A stretch of DNA of 64,000 nt from Holtermannia corniformis. Its lineage: Eukaryota > Basidiomycota > Tremellomycetes > Holtermanniales. Each line of letters begins with the position of its first letter. Position 1 is the stretch's first letter. Shown piece by piece: positions 1-15,400 of this stretch. The stretch spans positions 741,461 through 805,460 of the forward strand of contig BCIJ01000005.1 of the NCBI GenBank assembly GCA_001599935.1, written 5' to 3'. The notes beneath the pieces were generated by a model. That model had not been told where the DNA came from. It was given only the letters and a program-made list of their open reading frames with translations, and did not search any database. The translations under genes and the position numbers were made by a program.

Positions 1-159
1 GCTTGCTAGAAGCATACCGTGCAAGGAAACAGGCGTTACCTGAGTGAGCCGCCTTAAAGGTGTATGAGTCGCAGGCAGCCCGCCCTCCAATGCGTGTATA
101 ACATGGATGCCACCGCTGATTTTCGACAATCAAGCCATAGAGTACGCAAATGAGAGAGT

Positions 160-1873
160 TCATCTCTTCGTTGCCCAAGTCATCCACATAGACATCATCT
201 GCAGTGGTCAGCGGCAGATTGTACGACCTGCCATTAGGCTTACCAAATTGGCTTTCAAATCATCAAGCTCCTCTATACATCGAAGGCGGTGCATCTCGAA
301 GTCTTCAGCAGTCAAGCCGGCGCCATCCATGAGGATCAGTCTCAACACCTGAGTGTCATCAGTCGGTGATGAGATCGCCGAGTACCCGTGGACTCACGTC
401 GGGATACAAGCGAACGCTTTTGCGCATCAGATGGCCGACATCGCGTAGGAATGGGTCTGGCCAGGTATCAGCTGGCAGCTTGGCTCGGTTGCTTCGCTTC
501 GCTCACCGTCGGACCATGGGCTCATCGGAATATCCGCACGCAATGTTGCAACGTCATTGAAAAAGTCCACGGTATGGAGGATCTGAGGGATTCGCAGAGC
601 GGCGTACGGATCCAGGCCACGAGCCTCGCTGCCTCGCCTGTTCACTTTGTTTAGGGAGACGACGTTGCCAGGAGACCGTTGACGGACCTGGCTGCCTGGC
701 ACAACAGGAACCTGGTGGACGGCGCCACCTCCTCCATCTCTTGACCTGCTGCGAAGGGGCAGATCTCAGATTCGGCCGTCATGAGCAGCCCTCCCGATCG
801 TAGGACAGCGCCGCATGTACGGAACAGGGCGAGATGATCTCGGATCTGATGGACTATTAGGATTGAATCGTGAAAATGGTCCCACTGACCCCATAGCACA
901 GCTGCCTGACATGAACGAGGTCGAAAGTACTGGGCGGAAACGGCAGACCTTGGACAAAGTCGTCGATCACAAAGGAGACGTTATCTGGAATGTCATCTGG
1001 CTGAATCGGAACGAGATCGAGCTAGATGANGTCAGTACACGGCAGGCCGACTCCGCCACGAACTCACGCCGACGACCTCGGCGAGTGGGAATTCTTGCGC
1101 CATCTCGATTGCCCTGTGCGGTGTCAGCATACATACGAGCGGCCCATCGAGGCAAACAAACCATTTGCCTGTGCCGCAGCCAATATCGAGTATTCGCTTG
1201 GATCGTCCACCGACACCTTCGGAGTCAAGGAACTCCTTCACCGGTCCCACATAGTTGCCACCCAACAGCTGTGACGATGTGTCAGTGACCGCTCTGGACA
1301 CCTGTATAAACCGACCATCTTGATCGCCTCATGCTGAACGTCCAGACGCTTCCAAAATGAGCAGCTCTTCGCAAAGAGGTGACCCTCGTTACTCACCTCG
1401 ACTTCCTCGGGATCTGTTGCTCGTCAGTCGGCTTCGATGAACGAGACAAAGCACTACTGACCTGCGGGCAACGCATAATCATCTGAATGCGCGTTAGTAG
1501 CACTGCCGACAAGCTGCACGACACCAACCCTGAGTCGCATTGTACAACCTGCCCTCCTCCTCGCGAAAGCTGATGTCCACACGCATAGCGTCAGCTCTCG
1601 TAACGTTTCAGTCAATCGGCCCACTGACGCGCTGATCTCCATCGTGTCCGTAAAAGTGAAACTGCTTGATGCCCCGAAGCTATGCAGAGATCGCTGCCGG
1701 CGCTTGCGGACGATGCGCTGTTGCGAGGGAGAGTAAAGTTGTCGCGACTGGCCGCTTGATGAACCTGATGTCTGATCGGCGGAGGGGTCGGGCGAGCTGT
1801 GGCTATCGATTTTGATAGGAGAGGTCTGCATCACAGCAGCAGAGCGTGCTTCAAGCTCGCTACTCGAGCTCAT
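160..1873 (-). CDS. SAM-dependent methyltransferase (fungal class I)
   Basis: The protein is predicted to move a methyl group from S-adenosylmethionine to an unknown acceptor. The glycine-rich motif I (ILDIGCGTGKW) is at about 1190-1260. It is preceded by the YALPADPEEVE and RLDVQHEAIKM segments that mark the large fungal family related to LaeA-type methyltransferases. Downstream come a FDLVHVRQL segment, an LRSGGLLMTAE post-motif segment and an RGLDPYA...IPMSPW segment. The last exon ends MTWATKR. I count about ten short exons. One, at about 1454-1473, holds only seven codons. The start chosen is the ATG at 1873, at the head of a Ser-rich, low-complexity N-terminus that is poorly constrained. 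One N base is at 1030. The family is certain from the motifs, but the substrate is unknown. Confidence 0.8.
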
Positions 1874-2467
1874 CGCACGTTGCGGGGAGCAGCTTGCCTC
1901 TTGTCCCTTGAGGATACAGCTGCGCTTGAATACCGAGACCTCCAGACTGTGCTGTCGATGATGGTCGCACTGGCTGAGCTTTGTTCTTCGATGCGCCGCG
2001 GCGTTCAAGGGCTACCCAAAGTCTGCGGGACCACTGTACCCGAATTTTACCGCCGGTGGCAAGGTCCGGTGGCCTCGGTCGGGAAACTCGGACGTCAGGA
2101 TCTAAACAGAGCTCTGGTACCGTGATACAGTGCGGGTTTTTTTGATTGAGTGCACCTGGTAAGCATGCACTTGATCAAGGAACAATAGGTACCGTGCTAG
2201 TTAATTATACAGAGTTTGCCGTCTGCGCTGCTTCCGCTCTCCCGCGCGGAGTGATGCCGGCAGGGCTCAATCGACCAGCGCCGCCTGCCGAGTGGCGTCT
2301 AGCAAGGTCCACGGGGCACAGCTCGAGCATGTGTCAGCGCTCAGGACCCCGCGCGCCTGGGGCGTTGACTAGTCATGCGAGTTCTTGGCGTCACTGTGAC
2401 CTTGCCCTGCGGATATGACTTCGCCGTTGTAGATCCAGGGGGTGCTCGACGCATTGGCTTCGACGGC
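1874..2467. other. intergenic, no gene recognised
   Basis: This stretch lies upstream of the methyltransferase and downstream of the small minus-strand ORF. I see only short frames without family similarity, and a T-run at about 2139-2145. Confidence 0.5.
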
Positions 2468-2840
2468 TCATCCAGCAACATGCGCAGCTCTTGCATTCGT
2501 ACAGTAGGCGCAGTCGTCGCAGCAATTGGAAATTCTTAGCATTCCAGAGACGCACCTTTTCAAGTTGATCGCGCGAGGACGTCCCGTCCCTGCAGCGCAG
2601 CGGGAGAGAACAAAGCTACATACCAGTGACCCGCAAATTCGTATTGCCATGCAACTCGTCACTGTCGATCAAGCTCAAGGACCCATGCACAGCCGGATGT
2701 GAGTTTGGCTGTTCGATAAAACCAACCAGTTCTAGTTTCACACGGGTGGCAGGCTGCGATGAGGGGTCAACCACAAATTCCCCTGTTGTGCACCCTGCGA
2801 TCGTCCAGAGTATACCAGGCGCCCTGTACAGCCGAATCAT
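2468..2840 (-). CDS. small hypothetical protein
   Basis: An open frame of about 74 codons runs from the ATG at 2840. It contains an IAGCTTGEFVVDP segment and a stretch rich in beta-type residues. It appears to splice over a 34-nt intron (donor near 2623, acceptor near 2590) into a short basic tail, with a possible second intron before the stop near 2468. I do not recognise the protein. Its start lies only 73 bp from the divergent start of PRP43, so the two would share a promoter. The splice phases at the 3' end are ambiguous, and the frame may not be a gene. Confidence 0.3.
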
Positions 2841-2912
2841 CAGCGCATAGTGGTAACCGGGTGCTCAAGGAGCATAGACCGACAAGTTGCAAAGCTCCTA
2901 TAATCCATCGAC

Positions 2913-5922
<3,010 letters not shown>

Positions 5923-6490
5923 ACCCGTGCACGTATGCAGCATGGGCGTTCGGCCATTGCCATCTCTACCGACTTCAGCTCCGACCGTGTGACGGCTAAT
6001 GGTCCTTGTTTCTGGTGAGCACCGAAGTCGTCATGGTGTTGGGACCTGGCTTGTCGAAGCGATGTTTGCAATCCAGGTGCCTGTCTTCATGTTCGGCACG
6101 TGGCACTCGACGCATGCCGGACGGCCACCTGCGCCAGCGTGATGTTGCGTTCGAGTGGCGTGCTTGATCTTGCGCTCGCGTTTCCAGAAGCCTGGCTGTG
6201 ATTGGAAGACCATCATTGCTGGAGCGCTAGAACGAACTGTTTTCCGGCCATATCACCGCTTCGATCCGTCGGCGACATCCTATGGCGCAATGGCGCAACA
6301 GGGCCTTTGTAAGCCTGGACAGTCACGAGCTATCACATTTATGGCTATCTCACTCCGTGTCGTGCGTAGTCGTGCTGTACGAAAGCTTGGCATCCTCTGA
6401 GCGGTCCTAGGACGTATGTATACGAGAATTCTGTATCGGTCATCTGCAGTCGCCATTGAGTCAGAGGAAACCAGTTTCGCGAGACTAGCA
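5923..6490. other. intergenic between PRP43 and the permease
   Basis: The 568 bp contain only short frames on both strands and nothing I recognise. They probably hold the PRP43 3' end and the permease promoter. Confidence 0.5.
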
Positions 6491-9313
6491 ATGGTTCAGT
6501 GGGCAGCATTTTTCAACGGCGGAACGCCAGACCCAGAGGCGACAGCACGTATTGAGAAAATCAAGGAAGAGTTGCGCGAGCAAGGTGTCGTCAAAGCTAC
6601 GCCAGCGAAGCAGACATGGAAGGGTAAGTCCTCCTGTCTGAACCATAGCTCGGCGAGGTTGACGCGGTGACAGGCAAGATTTGGGATAGTTTAGACAAGG
6701 ACCCGGTAGAGCGGCGCTTCGTGTTCAAGCTCGATCTGGTTCTGTTGTCGCTCATGTCGCTGGGCTATTACATCAAGCAACTTGATGAGCAAAGTACGCC
6801 AGAATAATCACTAGTGCGCGAACCCTGCTAACGACGTGGACAGACATCAACAACGCTTGTACGCCTTCGTACTGACTACTTGGACGTGTACTGATGTCAT
6901 GTAAAGTCGTGAGCGGGATGAAGGAGGATCTAGGTACGTAGCCAAGTCGCTCGCCAAGCTCCGCTAACACTGCATAGGCCTGTACGGTGATGAGCTCTCC
7001 AACGCCAAAGCGCTGTACACTGCGGGCTACGTGAGGCATCGCCATCATGCCTTGACACTCGGTGTTGACGCTCGCTTGCCAGGTCATCGGCCAAATCCCG
7101 TCGAATCTGCTCCTTACCCGCATCTCACCTGGGCGATGGATCCCGTTCGCCGAGGCTTGTTGGTCGGTTCTCACGCTAGCCATGTTCGGTGTCAAAAGCA
7201 AAGAAAGCATCTATGTAAGTCGTACGCTACTAGCGCAATGCTGGCGCTCACGACGCGCAAAGGGTATCAGATTTCTGGTGGGGCTTTTGTACGTTTGCGC
7301 CCGTGGATGAAGTTGCGATGGCTTACCGAAGCCCTCAGCGAATCCGTGTTCTACCCTGGTGCGCAGGTGGGTGATCGAGTTCTGTGGACGATGAACGATG
7401 CTGACATCGCCAAGTTCATGGTCGGCAGTTTCTACCGATCGTGAGTGTCACTGAGCATGCCCGTGCTGTATCTTCGGAATCAATGCTCATGCGCCCGCGT
7501 GTTCAGCGATGAGCTTGGTTAGTCACGATCGTACGACGACAAGACTAGTTGCTGATGCCCCTGTCAGCCAAGCGCGCCATTATCTTTCACACTGCAGGCG
7601 GGCTTGGCAGATTCTTTTCCGGTATCTTGCAGGCAGCTGTCTACACCAACCTAGGTTTGTCTGCACTCTCGGTTGGCAAATGTCGCCACCTGCTGACCAG
7701 TCGCAGATGGAGTGAGCGGTCATGCTGGTTGGCAATGGCTCTTTGCCGTTTGCTTTATCATCAGGTTCGTATGCCACGATACACATCCTTCATGATGGCT
7801 CACGAGACTCACTAGCATGCCGATTGCCCTTGCTGGCTTCGCTCTGGTATGTATTGCCACTCTAATCCTGTTCAACGACACTGACGCAACATCAGTTCCC
7901 CAACCTCCGTAAGCTGATGATCCAGCTTGGCGCCCTCCAGTGCTCACGATAACCCCAGCTCACAAGATGACCAAGAACTGGATTTGGACTGAACACGACA
8001 TCGCCATCTGTCAACTCCGTATGGAGATTCAGGGTCGCAAGCCAGCCGAAGCATGGAGCAAGGCCAAAGCGAAGAAGATCTTCCTCGGCTGGAAGATTTG
8101 GTTAGTCGATCACGGCAATGATTGGGCAGAACTAATATGCATGCAGGGTCCTTCCCCCGCTCTACATGTTCTGGAAGTGCGTAATAGTAGTGGACATGGC
8201 AAGCGAAGGCTGACAGTCTTGTGCTTCAAGCAATGGTGTTGCTGGCATGTGAGTGTAGGAGTGTCTGGTGTGCTCGAATGCTGACAATGCATCAGTACGG
8301 ACATGTGAGACTGCTCGAAACTCCGTCTCATCGGGCGCGTACTAACGAATCGGCAGCATGCCTTTCTGGCTCAAAGCCCGCAAGACGGCCAATGGCCAGA
8401 AATTCTACACCATTCCGGAGATTGTGAGTGCTCTTGCAACCTCATCGAATCCGACTGACCGTCAAAGAACCACTACCCGCTTCCTACAAGTGAGCTACCC
8501 AGTCATCAGAATGTACAATACTAATACACAAGCAGCTGCGGTCACTGTTGTTACTGCATGTGCAATGGCCTGGGTCAGTGATGGCGCGCTCAGAGGTACG
8601 CATCCATCCATCCGTCGTACTAGATATGCACTGACTACTTCAAGGCTCTCGATGGCCACTTCAGATCCTCAGTTCTGCCTGGGCTTTGATCTCGGCAATC
8701 ATCCTGCTGGCAACGCCGCTGTGGACGTCGCCCGCGCTTCATTTCTACCTCTACTACAGCTTTGGTGTGCTCGGTGGTCAATCCGGCATGATCCTCACCT
8801 GGATCAACGAGCTGTGCAGTGAAGATCAGGAGCTGCGCGCACTTGCCGTTGGCGGCGCCAATGACTGTGAGTACCGTACGCGAATGCAGTACAGTCGCTG
8901 ACGTCGTGCAGTGGCGTACTTGATGCAGATCTGGGAAAACCTGGCCATCTGGCGAACGTCCTTGGTACGTCACTCGGCTGTGTTGCCTGGCAACACTGAC
9001 ATATGACCCAGATGCCGCGCGCGATCCCGGGGACCATCTTCACGATTGTTTTCCTGGCCATGCAGAGTCAGTCTCTCGGCGTTAATGAGGCCGCGCTGAC
9101 AGGACAGTCGTGTGGATCGGTCTAATCCTGAACTTCATCCGACGCGACCGCCGCCGAACACCAGCTGCCGAGTCCGACACTAGCAGCGAGGTCGATGGAG
9201 TGGATCGCATCTCTGACATTGAGGAGAAAGCCGACATCTCTACACCCAGCATCGAAGCGCAGGCGGATGCTCTAGAGAAGGATCACCGTCACAAGACTAC
9301 GACATTGTATTGA
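6491..9313 (+). CDS. major facilitator permease, Dal5/FEN2 anion:cation symporter family
   Basis: This is a plasma-membrane proton symporter of the fungal allantoate/pantothenate/nicotinate permease family. An N-terminal cytosolic segment (KIEKIKEEL region) is followed by KLDLVLLSLMSLGYYIKQLD, which opens helix 1. Next come [43 protein letters not shown] as separate exon pieces, ESVFYPGAQ, and a FHTAGGLGRFFSGILQAAVY helix that is diagnostic of the family. The C-terminal half has WINELCSEDQELRALAVGGANDLAYLMQIWENL and a last hydrophobic helix (IFTIVFLAMQTVVWIGLIL). An acidic cytosolic tail ends HRHKTTTLY. About fifteen introns of 45-60 nt are needed. An in-frame upstream ATG exists at 6416, and I preferred 6491. 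The substrate cannot be told from sequence; pantothenate is the best guess because the match is closest to FEN2/Liz1. Confidence 0.9.
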
Positions 9314-9760
9314 TCGCCTTCTCGGTCGACGACGAAAATCCTCGTGTACACAGCTACGAATCTTGGTCGAAGTAGCTATATGAAGTCTGGGATGCTGTGC
9401 TGTAGAGATGGATGCACTGCAAGTGCACCCGTGTCACACCACACAATGCCTTTGCGGAACGTCGTCCGCCTACCGGGCATGAGTCTAGCGGAGGACCAAG
9501 GGATGGGGAAGTCTCCATTGTCATCCAAACTGGTGTTGATCGGGTACCGAGTTGATGGCGTGCTGACAACCACGAACGAGCTGCAAAGGAGCGTGGGCGT
9601 AGTACAAAGTGTCCGAACCTTGTCCTGTACAGAGATCGGCGGACCTTCTGACTTGGTGTGTGTCGGCTGATGCCCTGGCCCTCTCTCCAAGTCGACGACC
9701 ATCCTCAACCGTGAACCCTGTGCAAGCATCCGGAAGCAGCAGCCCGTCATTCGGCTGAGA
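9314..9760. other. intergenic, no gene recognised
   Basis: The 447 bp between the permease stop and the LRR-like protein start have no frame with recognisable similarity. They presumably hold the 3' end of one gene and the promoter of the next. Confidence 0.5.
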
Positions 9761-12313
9761 ATGTCAGACCCGTCGAGTATCCGTGCTCGGCACCTGTTGA
9801 TAGGTGAATGCTCGCTCGGCGTCATCCCTTCGGAGGCTGCTCTCATTCTCGAGAAGCTATCCTATGCTGATAGCTCGACTTTTGTAGCCGTGATCCCTAT
9901 CGTCGTTGACCATTCGCCCGAGACGCTGCCATTCTTTCTACTCGGGAGCGGCAACCGCGAGATCCATGACATCGCATCCCAGCAAGCATACAGTGCCCTT
10001 GAGATCATCTTTCCCAACCATTCTGCCAAAGCCAAGGAGCGGGACGGCAAGCTGGGGAGCATCTTCAGGTATGTGGTAATGGCATGCCAGCTCAAGGGTC
10101 CGTGCTGACGGGATCCTGACAGCAACTCTCGGCTGGCTTCCTACGTTCGCGTCATCAAGTTCACACAGTCGACTGTCGGAGACAATGAGATCGACGCCAG
10201 CACTGGCGCTTTGCCACTCATCCAGCAACGCGGCTGGCTGCTTGCTGCTGCCGTGATCCGAGAGTGTCCCAAGGTGCAGCATATCGATTGGCGCGCCGCC
10301 TTTGGCGTAGGAGGCCTCGTCTGGCAGGTGCGTGGCGATGACAACGGTAATATGCCAAGCGTGACATCTTGTCAGGCCATCTCGCAAAGCACAAACCTCA
10401 CGTCGTTGTACCTACTCCCGCCCGACCCTCACGTAGCTCATGATCCAAAGGAGCCGCCAAAGACCCCGCGATTGAACCTGCGAAGGGATATCGAGAACGA
10501 CGCCGTTCGCGGCTGGGAGCTGGGCCCCGTTTGGTCGGGTCTTGAAGAGCTCAAGGTCGCCGGACTGAGTATGAACGGTGTACGTGTTTCCACAGCTGTT
10601 CCCAGCTGTCTTGCTCATCAAAACCAGGCCAAAGTTCTCGCTTCTCATTTCCGGGGACTCGCCCAAGACAATCGTCGAATTGCCCTGCACAAGCTCGCCA
10701 TCAACACTGTCTTTCTCGATGCGCCTCTCTGCTCGGCGATTGCCGACGTTGGCCTGCAAGGGCATCTCAAGTCTCTCGAGCTCTGCACGAGCGGCACCAA
10801 GTTGACGAGCGAGATGTTTATCGACCTGATCGAGTCGTGTGTGGGTTTGCAAGATTTGACACTCAAGGATGTGCAAGGTACGAACCCCATGGTGGTAGGC
10901 CTTGCAGCTGACCTATGCAGGACGCTTGGACAAGGACACTTGGGAGCGAATCGAATATCCCACCGGGCTCAGGCGGCTCACAGTCGAATACGCGGACTAC
11001 GGTCCTCATCACTCGTGAGTCTGGATAGCGGCTGCTGTTCAGTTGCTCAGCTCACCAAATGAACCCCAGGTGGGTCCTCCAGCACGTCTCATCCCTGCAT
11101 CACGTCCCCATCGCGCAACTCACCACTTTTGCCGTCAAGCGCGTCATCCCAGAGTTGGCGATCCTCCCGTATCCACCCCACTTGCCAGCGCTTAACATTC
11201 CGCCGATGAACGACTTGTGCAGCCCAAAGACCATGCCGCGCGAGCTGATCGAGAAGCTGATCGATGAGGGTAACGCGCTTCGCAGCTTGTGCATCGACTG
11301 GTGGGAGTGCGACGAGGCAGACGTGGAGCAGATTGCGAGAGCCTGCATCAATCTGGAGACACTCCAACTCACACTGAGGTGCCCTCTCAGCAAGATTGTG
11401 CGTATCAGCCTGCATTGTGAACCAACATTGATCGTCTCATCAGATTGCGATGACAACACCGTTTTCGTACCTAGGTTGCCTGACCTCGCTTCGCGTCTCG
11501 ATCCCCCGCGAATACGCAACACCAACGTTTGCCGGTCTGGAAGGGCCGTCGCCGCGAACCTCACCACCCAAAGAGAAGATCAAGAGTCATGACGTCCCTG
11601 CGCCAAGCGACAGCAGTCTCCCACCGCAGGTACTCGACCTCTTGCGACAGCCTGATCCCACCATCCCACCGCTCAAGGATGTGCGCAAGTTTGTGCGCCG
11701 GCTGCCGAGGCTGCGCGAGATCATCTGGCACGGCCGCAACGCCAAGGGAACCTGGCTCATCATTCGGCCTGACGAGAAGCGCGCGAGTGAAATCTCCTTC
11801 ACACACGCCGCCGTCTCCACCGAAACCCTGTGGAGGGAGGCGCACGCAACGCCGCCCGTCTGGATCTTTCCCGACGAAGTGCTCGATACGAGTACAAGCT
11901 GGACGGATACTCCCGAGACCGTCAACGCCACCCTCTCACCGGCGTCTACTGCCTTGGCAACGCCCCTCGAGCGCACAGCGTCGACGCAGGCGTCATCGGT
12001 GAGTTCGCCGCATACGAGTCCCACCAAGCCCAGCCGGCGGCTGTCCCTTCCCGCCCAGCCCAACGTCAAGGCGCCGCGTCCGATAGGTCTGGGCATTGAT
12101 GAGGTGACTATGACACCGACACCATCGCCCAAGTGGCCTCCGCGCCGTGCATCTGGCTCCACCCTCTCGAAGCCAAGTAAATCTGCCGGTCTGCCGGTCA
12201 AACCTGTCAAAACTCCCGTCGTCAGTGCCAACGCCGATGTGCCAAAGAAAATCGTCACCTCGAACGGTTGGCGAGTTGTGACCAAGAAGAAGGGCAAGAA
12301 GGACGAGAAGTAG
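9761..12313 (+). CDS. leucine-rich-repeat-like protein (basidiomycete F-box/LRR type)
   Basis: This is a long protein of roughly 750 residues with leucine-spaced segments typical of ribonuclease-inhibitor-like folds, for example LTSLYLLPPDP, LEELKVAGLSMNG, LKSLELCTSGTKL, LQDLTLKDVQG, LRRLTVEYADYG and LETLQLTLRCPLSK. No clear F-box is visible at the N-terminus, so the F-box part of the label is inference from similar basidiomycete proteins. The last 250 residues are low-complexity, rich in Ser, Thr and Pro, and end with a basic tail (RVVTKKKGKKDEK). About five introns are present, each about 50 nt. It converges on the Munc13-like gene, whose stop is 117 bp away. The function is unknown; a substrate adaptor or scaffold role is possible. 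Confidence 0.75.
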
Positions 12314-12429
12314 GGCGCGCTACGCCGCGCCGGTGTGAAGTCGTGTATATGAGCTTGCAATGCACAGACCCGACGTGATACATATCGACAGTGAAAATGT
12401 CCCAAAATACAATCAAAGGATGCTACCGC

Positions 12430-15400
12430 TCACAATACACCGCCTTGCTTGTCGAGCCGAGCCCGGTTGAGCAACCCGATCTGGTGCGCCAAGAACTCGC
12501 TCGTGTCCGGTCTGCCGTAGTCAGCGTTCATTCGAGATGCGAATCGGTCACTGACCTTGTGCGCACGATCCTCAGTAGAACCTCGGCCGACTTTTCTCCT
12601 TCCTCTTCAGCCGATACGGCGGTATTGCGCATGACGTGGGAGCCCGAGTTGCCTGTTGAAAAGCTACTCCTGGTTCGCTGCGGTGAAGCAGCTGGTCCAG
12701 GCCGAGCTGCAGCTTTGATGGCAGCTGCACAGCGTTCCTTTAGTTGCGGTGTCGGTCTAGCACTGTCAGCAATGCAGCGGGCGATGACTGAGCGACTTAC
12801 AGATCCAGGTTTTGGCCTGCCATGAGGATCTCGCGGTACGGTCCAGACTGCAATACAGCAAGCGGGACACCATGTTCCACGCCATGCTCGGCGGCGTTGA
12901 AGAAAGCCTTCAGGTACTGCAGCAAGGTCAGTGCCATTCGCCCCGTCAGTTTTCTGAACCCACCTGCAGCCACTTGAAGACAACATCAACCTCCTGTGGA
13001 GACAGCAGTTCTCGCGTCGAGGGCTTGTCTGACAGCGGAGGCAGCAGCAGGCCCACGAGAATGTCGATAATCCTCCGCCAAATGAGCAGCATCAGGTGGA
13101 TCCGGATCTCATCGACAAGAGTGACGGAAAAGGTCGAGAACTGTAGATCATGTCAGCCAATTCGCGGAATCCGTCAATCATCTCACGTTTTGGTTAAGGT
13201 AGTCGAACAAGGGCAACAGACTGTTCTCGAGCTCTTCCTCGGACAGAGAGGTCTGCTTTGCGACACCCTTCTTCGGCTTGTCCTTGAGCGGCTTCAGCAG
13301 TGTCTGCAGCGTCGCCAGCGAGAGCTGTGATTTGATGTAGTCGGCCATCTGTCCGATCAGTCTCGCCCTCTCGCTCGCGCAACACGCACTCTGTCAACGA
13401 TACACCGCGACATGTCACCCGCGGCGCGATCCAAAGCCCTTCCAGCGCTCTTGAGGTGCGCATCTATATCGTGCTTCTCACCGCCCTCCATACTGATCCG
13501 CAGATGAATCGTCCCGCGCGGGTTCAGCGGCAAGAAGACGTCGCGCGACGGGTTTGCTGCAAACGCCTTGTGATCAAGCTTGAATGTCGTCTGGCCGATC
13601 AGGTCGTGCTTGCCGACGAGCTGGCGGTCATGGCATGCCACTTCGAATGACTTGATGGCGCCGATTGAGATTTCAAACGTTTCGGTCCTGATTGGATATA
13701 CGTCAGCGCTGGAGGTGTTATGCGCACAACGTACCACTTTGGATCCTCCTCGCCCAGCACGGTGCGTGACTTGAGCACACGCGTACCCATGTCCTTGTCG
13801 GTGACTGTCACAAACGCATCGGCAGGCTTCATCAACCCTTTACCGAGTAGATTCTCTCCACGCAATAGGGTGATTGTAAAGATGTGACGTGCCGCGTGAT
13901 CCGTCGTGGTACCGCTGACTCCTGTACGAAGCTTGCGGTCGCGTACGATGCGCGCCGTTTCCTCTGCCTCCATGGCGTACGTCAAGTCCTCCATGGATGC
14001 ATGAGCGGCACCCATATCAGTCAGTTTGACGCAAGCCTGTGATCGTCAGACAACCACCACGATCATAGAGAGGACTGACAGTGGGTGGTACCATGAAACC
14101 CTCGACCTTTTTCTTCTCGAGGTTCTTGACAGCCTGCTTGCCCTTTGCGAGCCACGCGCCCGCCTTGCCGCCAAGCTGGCTCTGCGACTCGGTCGTCGGT
14201 GTTGACACCCTGCGAGGCTCCATCTCTGCCATGAACAAAGCTTGGACCGTCGAAGCGTATTTGGCCACAGCCCCGGATGCAGTCTACAGCCCATGTTGAG
14301 CATGACTGCAGCCGAGTGAGCGGGAAACGTACCTTGGACAGGTCGATGAGGTAGCAAGCGCGCTTGTACTCTTCCAATGGAAGATCCTGCAGGACGACGC
14401 GCACCGCTTCGCGGATAAAGTCGAACAGATCAATAACGGATTGCGAATGGCGATGCGAGCCCTCTGGCACCCACTGTGCGGCTCTCAGTAAGCGCGAGAT
14501 CGGTCCAGGAGGTCAACCCACACTGTCCATGCCGACTGCGCGCGAGACCCAGTCGTGCGTCGTGTTGTCCTCGGTATCGCGCAACCAGGCCAGTACGTGC
14601 GGCTCAAAGAACGCATCGAGCTCAAACGCGAGCTCTTGCCTACGGACGCAACATCAGCGCCGACCCAGTTCCAGCCGTAAGGTACAAACCCAGGACACAG
14701 TTCCTCATACAGGTTCACAAGCTTGGCTGTGCGCTCATACAGCGAAAAGATATCATTCGCTTGACCTCCAACCTTTGGTTTGTCCAACACCTGCAATTCA
14801 GCAAGGTACAGCGGGAGCTGCTTTGACAAGACGACGCCCGCCGGGTCGAACACGGCCACGGGCTGTGAACCCCAAGCGCGGCGGATGCGCGTGACCCCGC
14901 TCTCGAGCCAGTCTGCGACTTTTTCAAAGCCCGCGACATCGGCGGCGCCGAGCAGATCGTTGATCGCATCGACGTATTCGCCGACTGCGCCAGCTTTGAG
15001 CTCGTCTGCTGCGCTATCAAGGGCTGAGAGGGTGGTGGGGTGGGTAGCGAGCGGTGGGGTGCTGAGTAGCTGCAGTGTGGAGCGCGGCGGTGCCGGTGGG
15101 GTCGTTGATTGGGTTGGATAAATTGCCACCGCGGCGGACGTCACTTCAGCCAAGAGGTCTGATTGCAAGCTTGCGAGCGCGGGGAACAGGTTGGTACCCT
15201 ATCACGCTCAGTCAGCGCCCGCAGAGCCCGGATCCAACACAGACGCACATCACCCAATGAGCCGCCATAATCACCTAGCGCGCGCTCAAGCGCGTCAGAC
15301 TCGCCGTCAGCGCGATAGGCAGCCACGAGGGCGTCCATCTCGCGCTGCATCTCGCTCTTGCCCTCGACGCCCCAGACGTCGGCGACGCGACTGAGCAGCT

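Noticed and set aside
11587..12405. Long minus-strand frame opposite the LRR-like gene
   Set aside because: The plus-strand frame continues a spliced protein. The minus frame has no ATG-led family features and mirrors a Ser/Thr/Pro-rich tail.
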